From the NCBI GenBank assembly GCA_038093975.1, contig JBBPTG010000257.1, positions 1-32,997 on the forward strand: DNA of 32,997 nt, given 5' to 3'. The stretch comes from Chalciporus piperatus (lineage: Eukaryota; Basidiomycota; Agaricomycetes; Boletales; Boletaceae). Below the pieces are notes generated by a model. The model was not told the origin of the DNA. It was given only the letters and a program-made list of their open reading frames with translations, and searched no databases. A program made the position numbers and the translations under genes. Below are positions 20,630 to 29,299 of this stretch, piece after piece (within the stretch, counting starts at the first letter, position 1; each line of letters begins with the position of its first letter).

Positions 20630-22835
20630 ATGACTGCTTCAGTTGCGCCTGTACTCGTGGTAGGTCTTCCTCCCTTCCCCAACGTCTGACCAGAGAGTAT
20701 GTATAGTTGAGACTCACGGTAACATCAGGTTGGCGCCGGTCCTTCTGGACTGGCTGCTGCACTTACACTGTTGCGGAACGGCATCCCTGTCCGCATCATC
20801 GACAAGGAACCACACCACCGTATCGGACAGCGTGCGACCGGAGTTTGGGTGAGTCCCGAACTGACCTCGCTGGAGTCCGACGCTCATACATCAGTACCAT
20901 AGCCTCGCACTTTCGAAGCTTTCCATTTTCTAGATGTCCCAGAGATCCATGAAAGGAGTACTGCCATCCTACCTATCCGGGAGTATCAGCCAGGAACCCT
21001 TGAGCCCATCAAGGAATTCGAGATAGTCCAATACAACGATCCAACCCCATCAATTCCTTACGTGGGTCTCCTCTCCTCTGTCGTACCTTAGGGTGCTAAT
21101 GTGGGTTACATGCGGTATAGAATAATCCAAGGTTTTTCGGTCAGCCCGTACTCGAGGGCGTCCTACGCACTCATCTCGAAAAGTATGGATGCACCGTTGA
21201 GCTGAGCACTGAGCTCGAATCATTTGAGCAAAACGATACCCGCGTGCTTGCCACACTGGTCAAGAAGTCGGATGGTGAAGCAGTCTCGGAAATCTTCGAG
21301 GTTTCATATCTCATCGGGGCTGATGGCGCTAAGGGTATGTTATCTCCGACTTGTTTCTGTGATGGATAATCATATACACCATTCCATGCAGGTGTCTGTC
21401 GGAAACAACTTGGATTGACCTTCCTCGGAGAAACTAGAGATGAATTGAACTCGATCATCGGTGATATATGCCTGGAGATAGACGGTCTTGACAGAGAGGT
21501 ACCACTTACTGCTTACCTTCGATCAATCTCCAAAGCCTTACTTGAGCATCTTTTTAGCATTGGCACTTCCTTGGTAACAGGGCCAACAATTTGTGAGAGG
21601 CTTTCTTTGACGACCTACGACTTAGCTGACGCATTACAGCCTCTCACTTCGTCCGACAGATGAAATTGCCCCTGATGGTTTCCAGTTGATGTTCTCCGTG
21701 AAGGATCATGACCCACACCAATTGGTGGCTGACGAGAACCTTTTGTTTAAACTCATGTCCGAGGTGGTTGGTCGTGACCTTAACGTTAGAAAGGTCATAT
21801 TCCTTTCAACGTTCCGGTAAGTCACATTTTGCGGAGACGTTCATCGGTCTTACGTGGCGGTTGGTTAGTCCTAACGTTCGGATGGTTAACAAGTTTGGAT
21901 ATGGTCGAGTTTTCGTTGTTGGAGGTGAGACAACTGGTTATAATTCACCTTTGGTGTGGCACTGATGCCACATCCTCCAGACGCAGCTCAGTATGCGCAT
22001 TCTCGTTTCTATCGTTGACAACTCCTGACTCCCACTTCAGTGTTCATAGTCCAACTGGAGGTCAAGGCTTGAACACTTGTGTGCAAGACGCAGTGTGTAT
22101 TATGTATTTATCTCCCTTACTTGATGACTGAAATTTTCACCTTCGTAGCTCAATCTGACATGGAAGCTGTCCCTGGTCTACAAGGGTCTTTCCGCGCCCA
22201 CCCTCCTCGACTCATACGACTCCGAACGTCTCCCAGTCATCGCCGAAATGCTCAACATTACGACAGGGATCCTCGTCAAATTTCAACAATCTGGCCTACA
22301 GAGTTTCATGCAACGCGAAAGGAAGCTGAACATGCTCGGTGTCAACTATCGCTCGACCCCGATCGTGATCGACGAAGTCACAAAAGTCGAATCTGTGAAT
22401 GCATACGGGGTCTTGGACGAGAGCGTCCTCGTCGCTGGTGATAGGGCACCGGATGCACCTGGGCTGACTGTGGTGAAGGTAGGTGCAAATGGTGCATCGG
22501 AGACGAGGTTGTTCGATCTGTTCAAGGCCACTTACCATACGGTGCTCGTGTTTGGTTCTGATCTGGCGTATGCGGGGGATATCATCGGCGGGTTGTCGTC
22601 GTACCCTCCGGGGCTCATTCGGCCTGTGGTCATTCTTCCTCAGGAAGCGGCTGTGACGATGTCGGATAGGTTTGGGGCGGAGGTTGTCGTGGACGCGGCT
22701 GGGCATGCTTACCGCGCCTACCTGGCTGAGAATGGAGAGAAAAAGGTGGTGGTTGTTAGACCTGATGGTGTCGCTGGTGCGGTCGTGCGTGGTGTTGAAG
22801 CGGTGAGGGCGTATTTCGGGAAGATTTTACTGTAG
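20630..22835 (+). CDS. FAD-dependent phenol-hydroxylase-type monooxygenase E
   Basis: Eleven exons (20630-20659, 20729-20848, 20903-21061, 21121-21334, 21392-21498, 21558-21592, 21640-21816, 21869-21924, 21981-21990, 22041-22092, 22149-22835) total 1647 nt, an intact 548-residue protein. Residues 10-40 show the Rossmann motif VGAGPSGL...IID. LIGADG at about 167-172 is the middle motif. GRVFVVGDAAHVHSPTGGQGLNT at about 294-316 is the FAD-ribityl GD motif. From about residue 440 the C-terminus matches the thioredoxin-like domain of phenol hydroxylases (AGDRAPDAPGL...TRLFDLFKATYHTVLVFG). The family hydroxylates aromatic substrates with NADPH and O2. The substrate cannot be told from sequence. 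No signal or membrane segment. Exon 1 codes only ten residues, but the ATG is followed by a perfectly placed intron into GAGPSG. Confidence 0.92.
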
Positions 22836-23399
22836 GGCGACATGGCGTTGTATTTTGGCATAGATTTAGCGTAAACAGTCCTGTAGTGAAAGCTTGCCTC
22901 GTTTTGGGGCGGGTATCTATAATGCAAAAATTTCAAGTATTGCGGTATCATTTTTGTCCTTCTTCTGCTTGGGGATTCAAGCTCAAGTTACAGCTGGATT
23001 ACCGTCGGAGCATGACCTTGCAAGCAAAGGTAATTACTACCATCGCCAGTCGAAACACCCGCCTGCACCCACTGCGTTAGAGAGTGTAATCGATTCTTGA
23101 TTGATTCCATCACTCTCGAAGCTACGTGTTATGGAGTGATTAGCAAACCCCTGAGTCCGTGCATATGTGTGGTCCAGCGTCCTGCTTTGTCATCGTATAT
23201 TTACCGTTTCTCGCATGTTTCTCCTTTTTCCTTAGCGTCGCGCTTGTCTTATCTAGTGTCCAACGCGAGTTTGTGCTGCGGTCTCTGGTGACGTGACACT
23301 ACGAGACACGGAATCTGGTATATTATTCTCTCATCGTTGGAACGTAGTGCCTACATATGCTCATACTTACCAAAGTTCAACATACAATGCTATGACACT
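22836..23399. other. Tail-to-tail spacer between the monooxygenases
   Basis: 564 bp between the two stop codons. Only the first 20 or so bases after each stop are shared between the arms; the rest is unique and non-coding as far as I can see. It must hold both 3' ends and terminators. Short frames here are extensions of the inverted copies. Confidence 0.6.
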
Positions 23400-25607
23400 C
23401 TACAGGAAGATCTTCCCGAAATACGCCTTCACCCCTTCAACACCACGCACGACCGCACCAGCGACACCATCAGGTCTAACAACCACCACCTTGTTCTCCC
23501 CCTTCTCAACCAGGAACGCACGGTAAGCATGCCCAGCCGCGTCCACAACAACCTCCGCCCCCAACGTGCCCGACATTATCGCAGCCGCTTCCTGAGGAAG
23601 AACGACCACGGGCCGAATGAACTCTGGAGGGTACGACGATAACGCGCCGACGATATCCCCCGCATACGCCAGCTCCGGACCAAACACGAGCACCGTGTGA
23701 TAAGTGGCCTTGAACAGATCGAACAACCTCGTCTCTGCACCCAGTGCACCATTCGCACCTGCCTTGACCACAGTCAGCCCAGGTGCATCCGGTGCCCTAT
23801 CACCAGCGACGAGGACGCTCTCGTCCAAGTCCCCGTATGCATTCACAGGTTCGGCTTTTGTGACTTCGTCGATCACGATCGGAGTCGAGCGATAGTTGAC
23901 ACCGAGCATGTTCAGCTTCCTCTCGCGCCGCACGAAACCCTCTAGGCCAGATTTTTGGAATTGGACGAGGATCCCTGTCGTGATGTTGAGCATTTCGGCG
24001 ATGACTGGGAGACGTTCGGGGTCGTATGAGTCGAGGAGGGTGGGCGCGGAAAGACCCTTGTAGACCAGAGACAGCTTCCATGCCAAATTGAGCTACAAAG
24101 GTAAAACTTTCAGTCACCAGGCAAGGGAGAGGAATACTTGATACACACTGCGTCGTGCACAGAAGTATTCAAGCCTTGACCTCCAGTTGGACTATGTACA
24201 CTGAAGTGGGAGTCAGGAGTCGTCAGCGATAGAAACGAGAATGCGCATACTGAGCTGCGTCTGGAGGATGTGGTATCAGTGACTGAAGGTAAATCATGAC
24301 CAGTTGTCTGACCTCCAGCAACGAAAACTCGACCATATCCAAACTTGTTAACCATCCGGACGTGACGACTGACCAACCATCACGTAAGAATGATGAACGT
24401 CTCCACAAAATGTGACTTACCGGAACGTTGAAAGGAATGCGATCTTTCTAACGTTAAGTTCACGACCAACCGCCTCGGACATGGCTTTCAACAAAAGGTT
24501 TTCATCAGCCACCAATTGTTGTGGGTCCTGGTCCTTCACGGCGAATATGATCTGGAAACCATCAGGGGCAATTTCATCTGATGGACGAAGTGAGAGGCTG
24601 TAATGCGTCAGCTAAGTCGTAGGTCGTCAAAGAAAGCCGCTCACAAATTGTCCACCCTGTTCCCGAAGAAGTGCCAATGCTAAAAAGATGCTCAAGTAAG
24701 GCTTTGGAGATTGATCGAAGGTGAGCAGTAAGTACCTCTCTATCAAGACCATCTATATCCATGCATATATCACCGATGATCGAGTTCAATTCATCTCTGA
24801 TTTCTCCAAGGAAGGTCAATCCAAGTTGTTTCCGACAGACACCTGCATGGAATGGTGTATATGATTATCCATCACAGAAACAAGTGAGCTGTTTATGGAG
24901 ACAATTTACCCTTAGCGCCATCAGCCCCAATGAGATATGAAGCCTCGAAGATTTCCGAGACTGCTTCACCATCCGAATTCTTGACCAGTGTGGCAAGCAC
25001 GCGGTTATTGTTTTGCTCAAATGATTCGAGCTCGGTGCTCAGCTCAACGGTACATCCATACTTTTCAAGATGAGCGCGTAGGACGCTCTCGAGTGCGGGC
25101 TGACCGAGAAATCTTAAATTATTCTATGACATTTAACCCGCTTCAGCGCCCTAAGATACGACCGGGGAGAGGAGACTCACATAAGGAATTGATGGGGTTG
25201 GATCGTAGTATTGGGACATCTTGAATTCCTTGATGGGCTCAAGGGTTCCTGGCTGATATTCCCGGATAGGTAGAACGGCAGTACTCCTTTCGTGGATCTC
25301 CGGGACATCTAGAAAGTGAAAAGCTTCAAAAGTTCGAGGCTATTGGTGCGTGAGTGTTGGAGTCAAGTGAGGTCAGTTCGGACTCACCCAAAGCGCAATC
25401 GCACGCTGTCCGATATGGTGATGAGGTTCCTTGTCGATGATGCGGACAGGGATGCCGTTCCGCAGCAGTGTAAGTGCAGCAGCGAGTCCAGCAGGACCAG
25501 CGCCAACCTGATGTTACCATGAGCCTCAACTATACATACTCTCCGGTCAGACGCTGGAAGCGAGGTAGACTTACCACGAGTACAGGCGCAACGTTTGAAG
25601 CAGTCAT
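23400..25607 (-). CDS. FAD-dependent phenol-hydroxylase-type monooxygenase F
   Basis: Exons on the minus strand: 25607-25575, 25507-25388, 25339-25181, 25123-24910, 24842-24736, 24679-24645, 24597-24421, 24368-24313, 24260-24251, 24200-24149 and 24092-23400. They total 1656 nt, an intact 551-residue protein. The FAD motifs (GAGPSG, LIGADG, GDAAHVHSPTGGQGLNT) and the thioredoxin-like C-terminus are all kept. Against E it changes RATGVW to RAIALW just before the exon 2/3 junction, a region near the flavin in this family, and CVQDA to SVHDA after the GD motif. Its promoter is duplicated too but with an altered TATA word. It is probably a recently diverged duplicate with changed expression or specificity (inference). 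Confidence 0.92.
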
Positions 25608-25644
25608 AATAGTAGTGGGGGCTCGAACAAGTTGACCTCGTCAC

Positions 25645-25652
25645 CTTTGATA
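25645..25652 (-). promoter_or_regulatory. Altered TATA word of monooxygenase F
   Basis: On the minus strand CTTATCAAAGGTGACG replaces CTTATAAAAGGTGACG of gene E, 45 bases before the ATG at 25607. The CCAAT of gene E is also absent in this arm. Confidence 0.55.
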
Positions 25653-25735
25653 AGGATCTCAATCGGCCACATTAGTTCAAGTTATTGCGCCCGACCCACA
25701 ACGAGGACTCTAAAGATGGCTTACGGATTGTGGAC

Positions 25736-26187
25736 AGCAGCGGCCTGCAGGACGAGTGAAATGAAATACGCGGTCGGTAAACTGCTGCACGCTTCGAAAA
25801 CCATGTGGTCACCGTGACCGCGTCGCGCTACACGCCTAAAGTACACGCCCATTTTGGTTAATCCTATACCTAACATTTCTCGGAATTTCCCCGTCACGCA
25901 TGTGTGATGGGGAAATTGAGTGACAGAGTTACATATCAATAAGGTTGGGTAATGTATCAAAGTGAGGTAACGTGTCTGATATCAAGGTGACCTAAGCGGG
26001 TCTGAGGTCAGTTTGAGGTCGGAGTGGGGACGACTGTGCATCAGGCTGAGGCAGCAGTGAGTCTGCCTGCAAATTTTCGGCACTGGCCCATGGCAAGAGT
26101 GACTGAATAGCATGTATTATTTATCCCAGTGAACTGTACCTAAAAACTGAAGAGCATACACTCAATTCAAAATTGTGCTGTGGACAT
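25736..26187. other. Non-coding stretch left of the large TIR element
   Basis: No gene seen. It contains a 14-bp-stem hairpin (25884-25917) and then direct TGAGGT/GAGGT words at 25960-26025. It ends at the terminal inverted repeat of the next element. Confidence 0.5.
25884..25917. repeat. Hairpin with 14-bp stem and 6-base loop
   Basis: AATTTCCCCGTCAC (25884-25897) pairs with GTGATGGGGAAATT (25904-25917) with one G:T wobble; the loop is GCATGT. No poly-T follows, so a bacterial-type terminator makes no sense here. It could be a tiny MITE relic. Confidence 0.55.
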
Positions 26188-26369
26188 CAGGGAAAACCTC
26201 CCCTGGATAATTGCATAGAATTGTAGATAATCTCAGCTAATACTTGAAATTTTCGAAAAAACTTGAAATTTCATGAATTATCTGGAATTTGACCACCCCT
26301 GACTATGTATTAGTTGATATTTTATGATAATTCATGATGATTATATAGATAATTTTACTCTTGTAGTAG

Positions 26370-27370
26370 AGTGTACAGAAAGTGTACAGAAAAGTGTACT
26401 AAGTGTAGTCAAGATTGTATTAGGATTGAGTGTAGCTCAAGTGTATAAAAGAGTGGAGTGAAAGTGTAGTTAAAAGTGTGGGAAAGTGTACTGTGATTGA
26501 GTGTAGCTAAAGTGTACAAAAAAGCGTAGTGAAAGTGTAGGCAAGAGTGTGGGAAAGTGTAACTAGATTGAGTGTACTAAAGTGTACAAAAAAGCGTAGT
26601 GAAAGTGTAGTTACAAGTGTGGGAAAGTGTATTTGATTGAGTGTAGCTAGAGTGTACAAAAAAGCGTAGTGAAAGTGTAGTTACAAGTGTGGGAAAGTGT
26701 AACTAGATTGAGTGTACTAAAGTGTACAAAAAAGCGTAGTGAAAGTGTAGTTACAAGTGTGGGAAAGTGTAACTAGATTGAGTGTAGCTAGAGGGTACAA
26801 AAAAGCGTAGTGAAAGTGTTGTTACAAGTGTGGGAAAGTGTATTTGATTGAGTGTAGCTAAAGTGTACAAAAAAGCGTAGTGAAAGTGTAGTTGCAAGTG
26901 TGGGAAAGTGTATTGTGATAGAGTGTAGCTAAAGTGTACATAAAAGTGTAGTCAAGAGTGAGGATAAATGAGTGTAGCTAAAGTGTGCAAAAAAGCGTAC
27001 TAAAAGTGTAGTTAGCAATGTGGGAAAATGTACTGTGATTGAGTGTAGCTAAAGTGTACAAAAAAGCGTACTGAAAGTGTAGTCAAGAGTGTATTAGCAT
27101 TGAGTGTGGCTGTGTACCAAAAAGCGTAGTGAAACTATAGTCAAATGAGTAGGACAGTGTAGCTAGATTGAGTGTAGCTAAAGTGTACAAAAAAGCGTAC
27201 TAAAACTGTAGTCAAAAGTGTGGGAAAGAGTGTTGTGATTGAGTGTACCAAATGTGTACAATAAAGTGTACAAAAAGCGTAGGACAAGTGTACTGGAAAG
27301 TGTAGTAATCAGTCTATTGAAAGTGTACAAAAAAGCGTACACAAGTGTACAAAAAGTGCAGTAGTTGTCT
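26370..27370. repeat. Minisatellite, about 13 units of roughly 71 bp
   Basis: Each unit contains GTGTGGGAAAGTGTA, GATTGAGTGTAGCTA, AAGTGTACAAAAAAGCGTA and GTGAAAGTGTAGTT. Within the unit the hexamer AGTGTA recurs every 10-20 bases on the same strand. Central units are nearly identical and the outer ones are degraded, as expected of an expanding array. There is no open frame of note. Confidence 0.9.
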
Positions 27371-27442
27371 AGTGTAGGAAATCCTAATGAAATGTAGCCC
27401 CAATGTCCTAATGCTCGGACTTGACAAAAATCCGCGCGAGCA

Positions 27443-27454
27443 GGTCACGTGACC
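27443..27454. promoter_or_regulatory. 12-bp palindrome with E-box core
   Basis: GGTCACGTGACC is a perfect palindrome centred on CACGTG, the recognition core of bHLH/Cbf1-like factors. It lies between the two arrays. Function is only suggested by sequence. Confidence 0.35.
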
Positions 27455-27529
27455 GTGTTGAACTCGCCGTGTCACTGTCACTGTCAGCCTTTGCTCACAT
27501 TCCTCTTTCCACACCATAAACACGACTCG

Positions 27530-28200
27530 GAAATCACAGCCGGCGTGGCCTCAACAGCCCCGCCGGCCTCGACAGGTGAGTATTTGAGTATTCTTGCACC
27601 AACCTCGACACCCACTCACTTCGAACACGGCCGCACGGGCTCTTTGCCTCACCACGTTCCATCACATCTCAACACAAGTCGGAAATCACAGCCGGCGCTG
27701 GCTCAACAGCCCCGCCGGCTTCGACAGGTGAGCATTTTTCACCAACCTCGACACCCGCTCACTTCGAACACAGCCGCGGGCTCTTTGCCCCACCACCACC
27801 TTCCACCACATCTCTACACAACTCGGCTCACCCTCGACCTCAAAAAAAAACGGCCGGTGTGGGCTCAATAGCCTCGCCGGCCTCACTAGGTGAGTTCCCA
27901 CTCACCCATCACCACATCCACTCACCTCGTCCACAACGGCTCAGGCCACCACCACCACCTTCAAACCCACCTCACCCTCATCTCGAACGAACGGCCGGCC
28001 GGCGTGGGCTCAATAGCCCCACCGGCATCACAAGGTGCGTTTTGCGCACCCACTAATTCACCCGCTCACTTCACCAAGCCGCTCGGGCTGTTCGCCCCAC
28101 CACTACCACCCCCCACCACCTTCACCTTTCACCCTCAACTTGTACAACATGGCAGATGTGGGCTCAACAGCCCCGCCGCCATCATGAGGTAAGTTTTTCA
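27530..28200 (+). repeat. Five tandem units of about 150 bp with splice-donor-like motifs
   Basis: The core TCAACAGCC / TCAATAGCC starts at about 27551, 27703, 27865, 28010 and 28164 (spacings 152, 162, 145, 154). Each core is followed by a GCCGGC-type word (CGCCGCC in the fifth unit) and AGGTGAGT, AGGTGAGC, AGGTGAGT, AGGTGCGT or AGGTAAGT, which match 5' splice sites. The rest of each unit is CCACC/TCACC-rich. Long frames across the array are repeat artefacts. Confidence 0.82.
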
Positions 28201-28674
28201 TCACTCACCAACCCACCTGCTCAACTCACTCTCGCTCATGCCTACCACCACCTCCAGCTCACTCGTGTATGCCATCATCCCCTCATCTCACCATCACCAC
28301 TGGTAGGTCCATCATCTCATCATCATCATCATAGCCCATCATAGCCCATCATTATTGTAGTGATAGATTAGTACATGAGATGTAGTAGATAATGCTGCCA
28401 CTGGCAATATATATGATTTATCTGTCTCTATCCTTGCTTTGTGTGAAGTTAAATTGAAAGAAGAGCAATGAATGGCAGTAGAATTACTCTAGTAATAGTC
28501 ATGAATTATCAAGTATTTGAAGTAATTCTTGATAATTATCAGGATGATCAGAGGAGGCTAGGAATTAGTTCGTAATTCATGAAATTGCGAAAATTGAGCT
28601 ATTATCATATTTTACCAAGTTTTACCTGAAAATACATGGGATTTGATGCAATTATCCAGGGGAGGTTTTCCCTG

Positions 28675-28744
28675 ATGGATGGGTTGAGCCTCAATGTGTA
28701 GGAATGGGCCGATATTCTTATTGTCACTGGTTAGGGGTGGGCGG
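28675..28744. other. Short junction between TIR element and gypsy-type element
   Basis: 70 bases with no recognised feature lie between the right inverted repeat and the candidate LTR start. Confidence 0.5.
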
Positions 28745-29298
28745 TGTAGGGAACGCATATTCCCTACGCTTGCAGCTGGCGTTCTACCCCCATTTCCCAT
28801 TCTCAACATTCCTCGACGTCTTTCCTTCGTTTCCATATATGTTCCAACCTCTTCCGCCGCACATACGGCTTTCCGTCCCCATCACTTCCCGTTCCCGTCT
28901 TTCCGTGGTATACGGAAACCACGGATAGTTTGTTTTGTTCACAGGTATCGTCCTCCGTGTCCCCGGAAACCGTTGTCCAGGTATGATATGATTCGCTGGT
29001 AAGCTTCCCTTCCATTCCATGTTCTCTAACCTTGCTATGCGTCTTTACTGTTGCACTTTCCTTACTTTTACTCATCCTTTTCGTCTTGTCATCTATCCTG
29101 TCTATACTTAGTCCAGTACTGTCACTTAGCGTTCTGTCGCTATCAGAGTCTCGGGTATGCCCGGACTATAAAAGACTGTACTTTGCTTATTTTGAATCGA
29201 CCTTTCTTTTCTCCACGCAACAACCTCTCTCTCTAAAACTCCGGAACCTTCGTCAACACTTTCCGTCCGTTCTTACTTTCGTTCCACTAGTCCTAACA
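28745..29298 (+). repeat. Candidate 5' LTR (boundaries uncertain)
   Basis: The segment begins TGTAGGGAACGCATATTCCC, a TG start with an internal inverted repeat. A possible end is CCTAACA at 29292-29298. It contains TATAAAAG at 29167-29174. No clear tRNA primer-binding site follows, so the right boundary is a guess. The 3' LTR needed for proof is outside the window. Confidence 0.35.
29167..29174 (+). promoter_or_regulatory. TATA box of the second retroelement
   Basis: TATAAAAG in the context GGACTATAAAAGACTG. It lies about 940 bases before the first in-frame ATG of gag and would start transcription near 29195-29205, within the presumed LTR. Confidence 0.55.
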
Positions 29299-29299
29299 G

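Larger units (their letters stand above)
20466..22857 (+). repeat. Inverted duplication, arm 1
   Basis: This arm carries about 165 bp of promoter, all of monooxygenase E and roughly 20 bp of 3' flank. Its inverted partner is about 23380-25735. Introns as well as exons align, so the duplication is recent compared with the lectin pair. The left edge is where GTCCACAATCCGTAAGCCA begins in both copies. Confidence 0.88.
23380..25735 (-). repeat. Inverted duplication, arm 2
   Basis: Inverted partner of about 20466-22857, carrying monooxygenase F with the same eleven exons. All exon lengths are equal except exon 1 (+3 nt) and exon 11 (+6 nt). Confidence 0.88.
26188..28674. mobile_element. 2.5-kb element with 29-bp terminal inverted repeats, no transposase
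   Basis: CAGGGAAAACCTCCCCTGG... at 26188-26216 recurs exactly inverted at 28646-28674 over 29 bases. Next to both ends the sequence is AT-rich with many GATAATT/AATTATC words. The interior is not coding but consists of a 71-bp minisatellite (26370-27370) and an array of about 150-bp units (27530-28200). The CAGGG end resembles hAT (CAGNG) and KDZ-type elements. The 8-bp flanks GTGGACAT and ATGGATGG do not match convincingly, so the superfamily is open. It is non-autonomous. Confidence 0.8.

Noticed and set aside
26370..28200. CRISPR-like array
   Set aside because: The units are contiguous tandem repeats without unique spacers, in a eukaryotic setting.
27449..28344. Pro/His/Ser-rich open frames of 62-140 codons
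   Set aside because: They follow the period of about 150 bp and the CCACC-rich composition; no evidence of translation.
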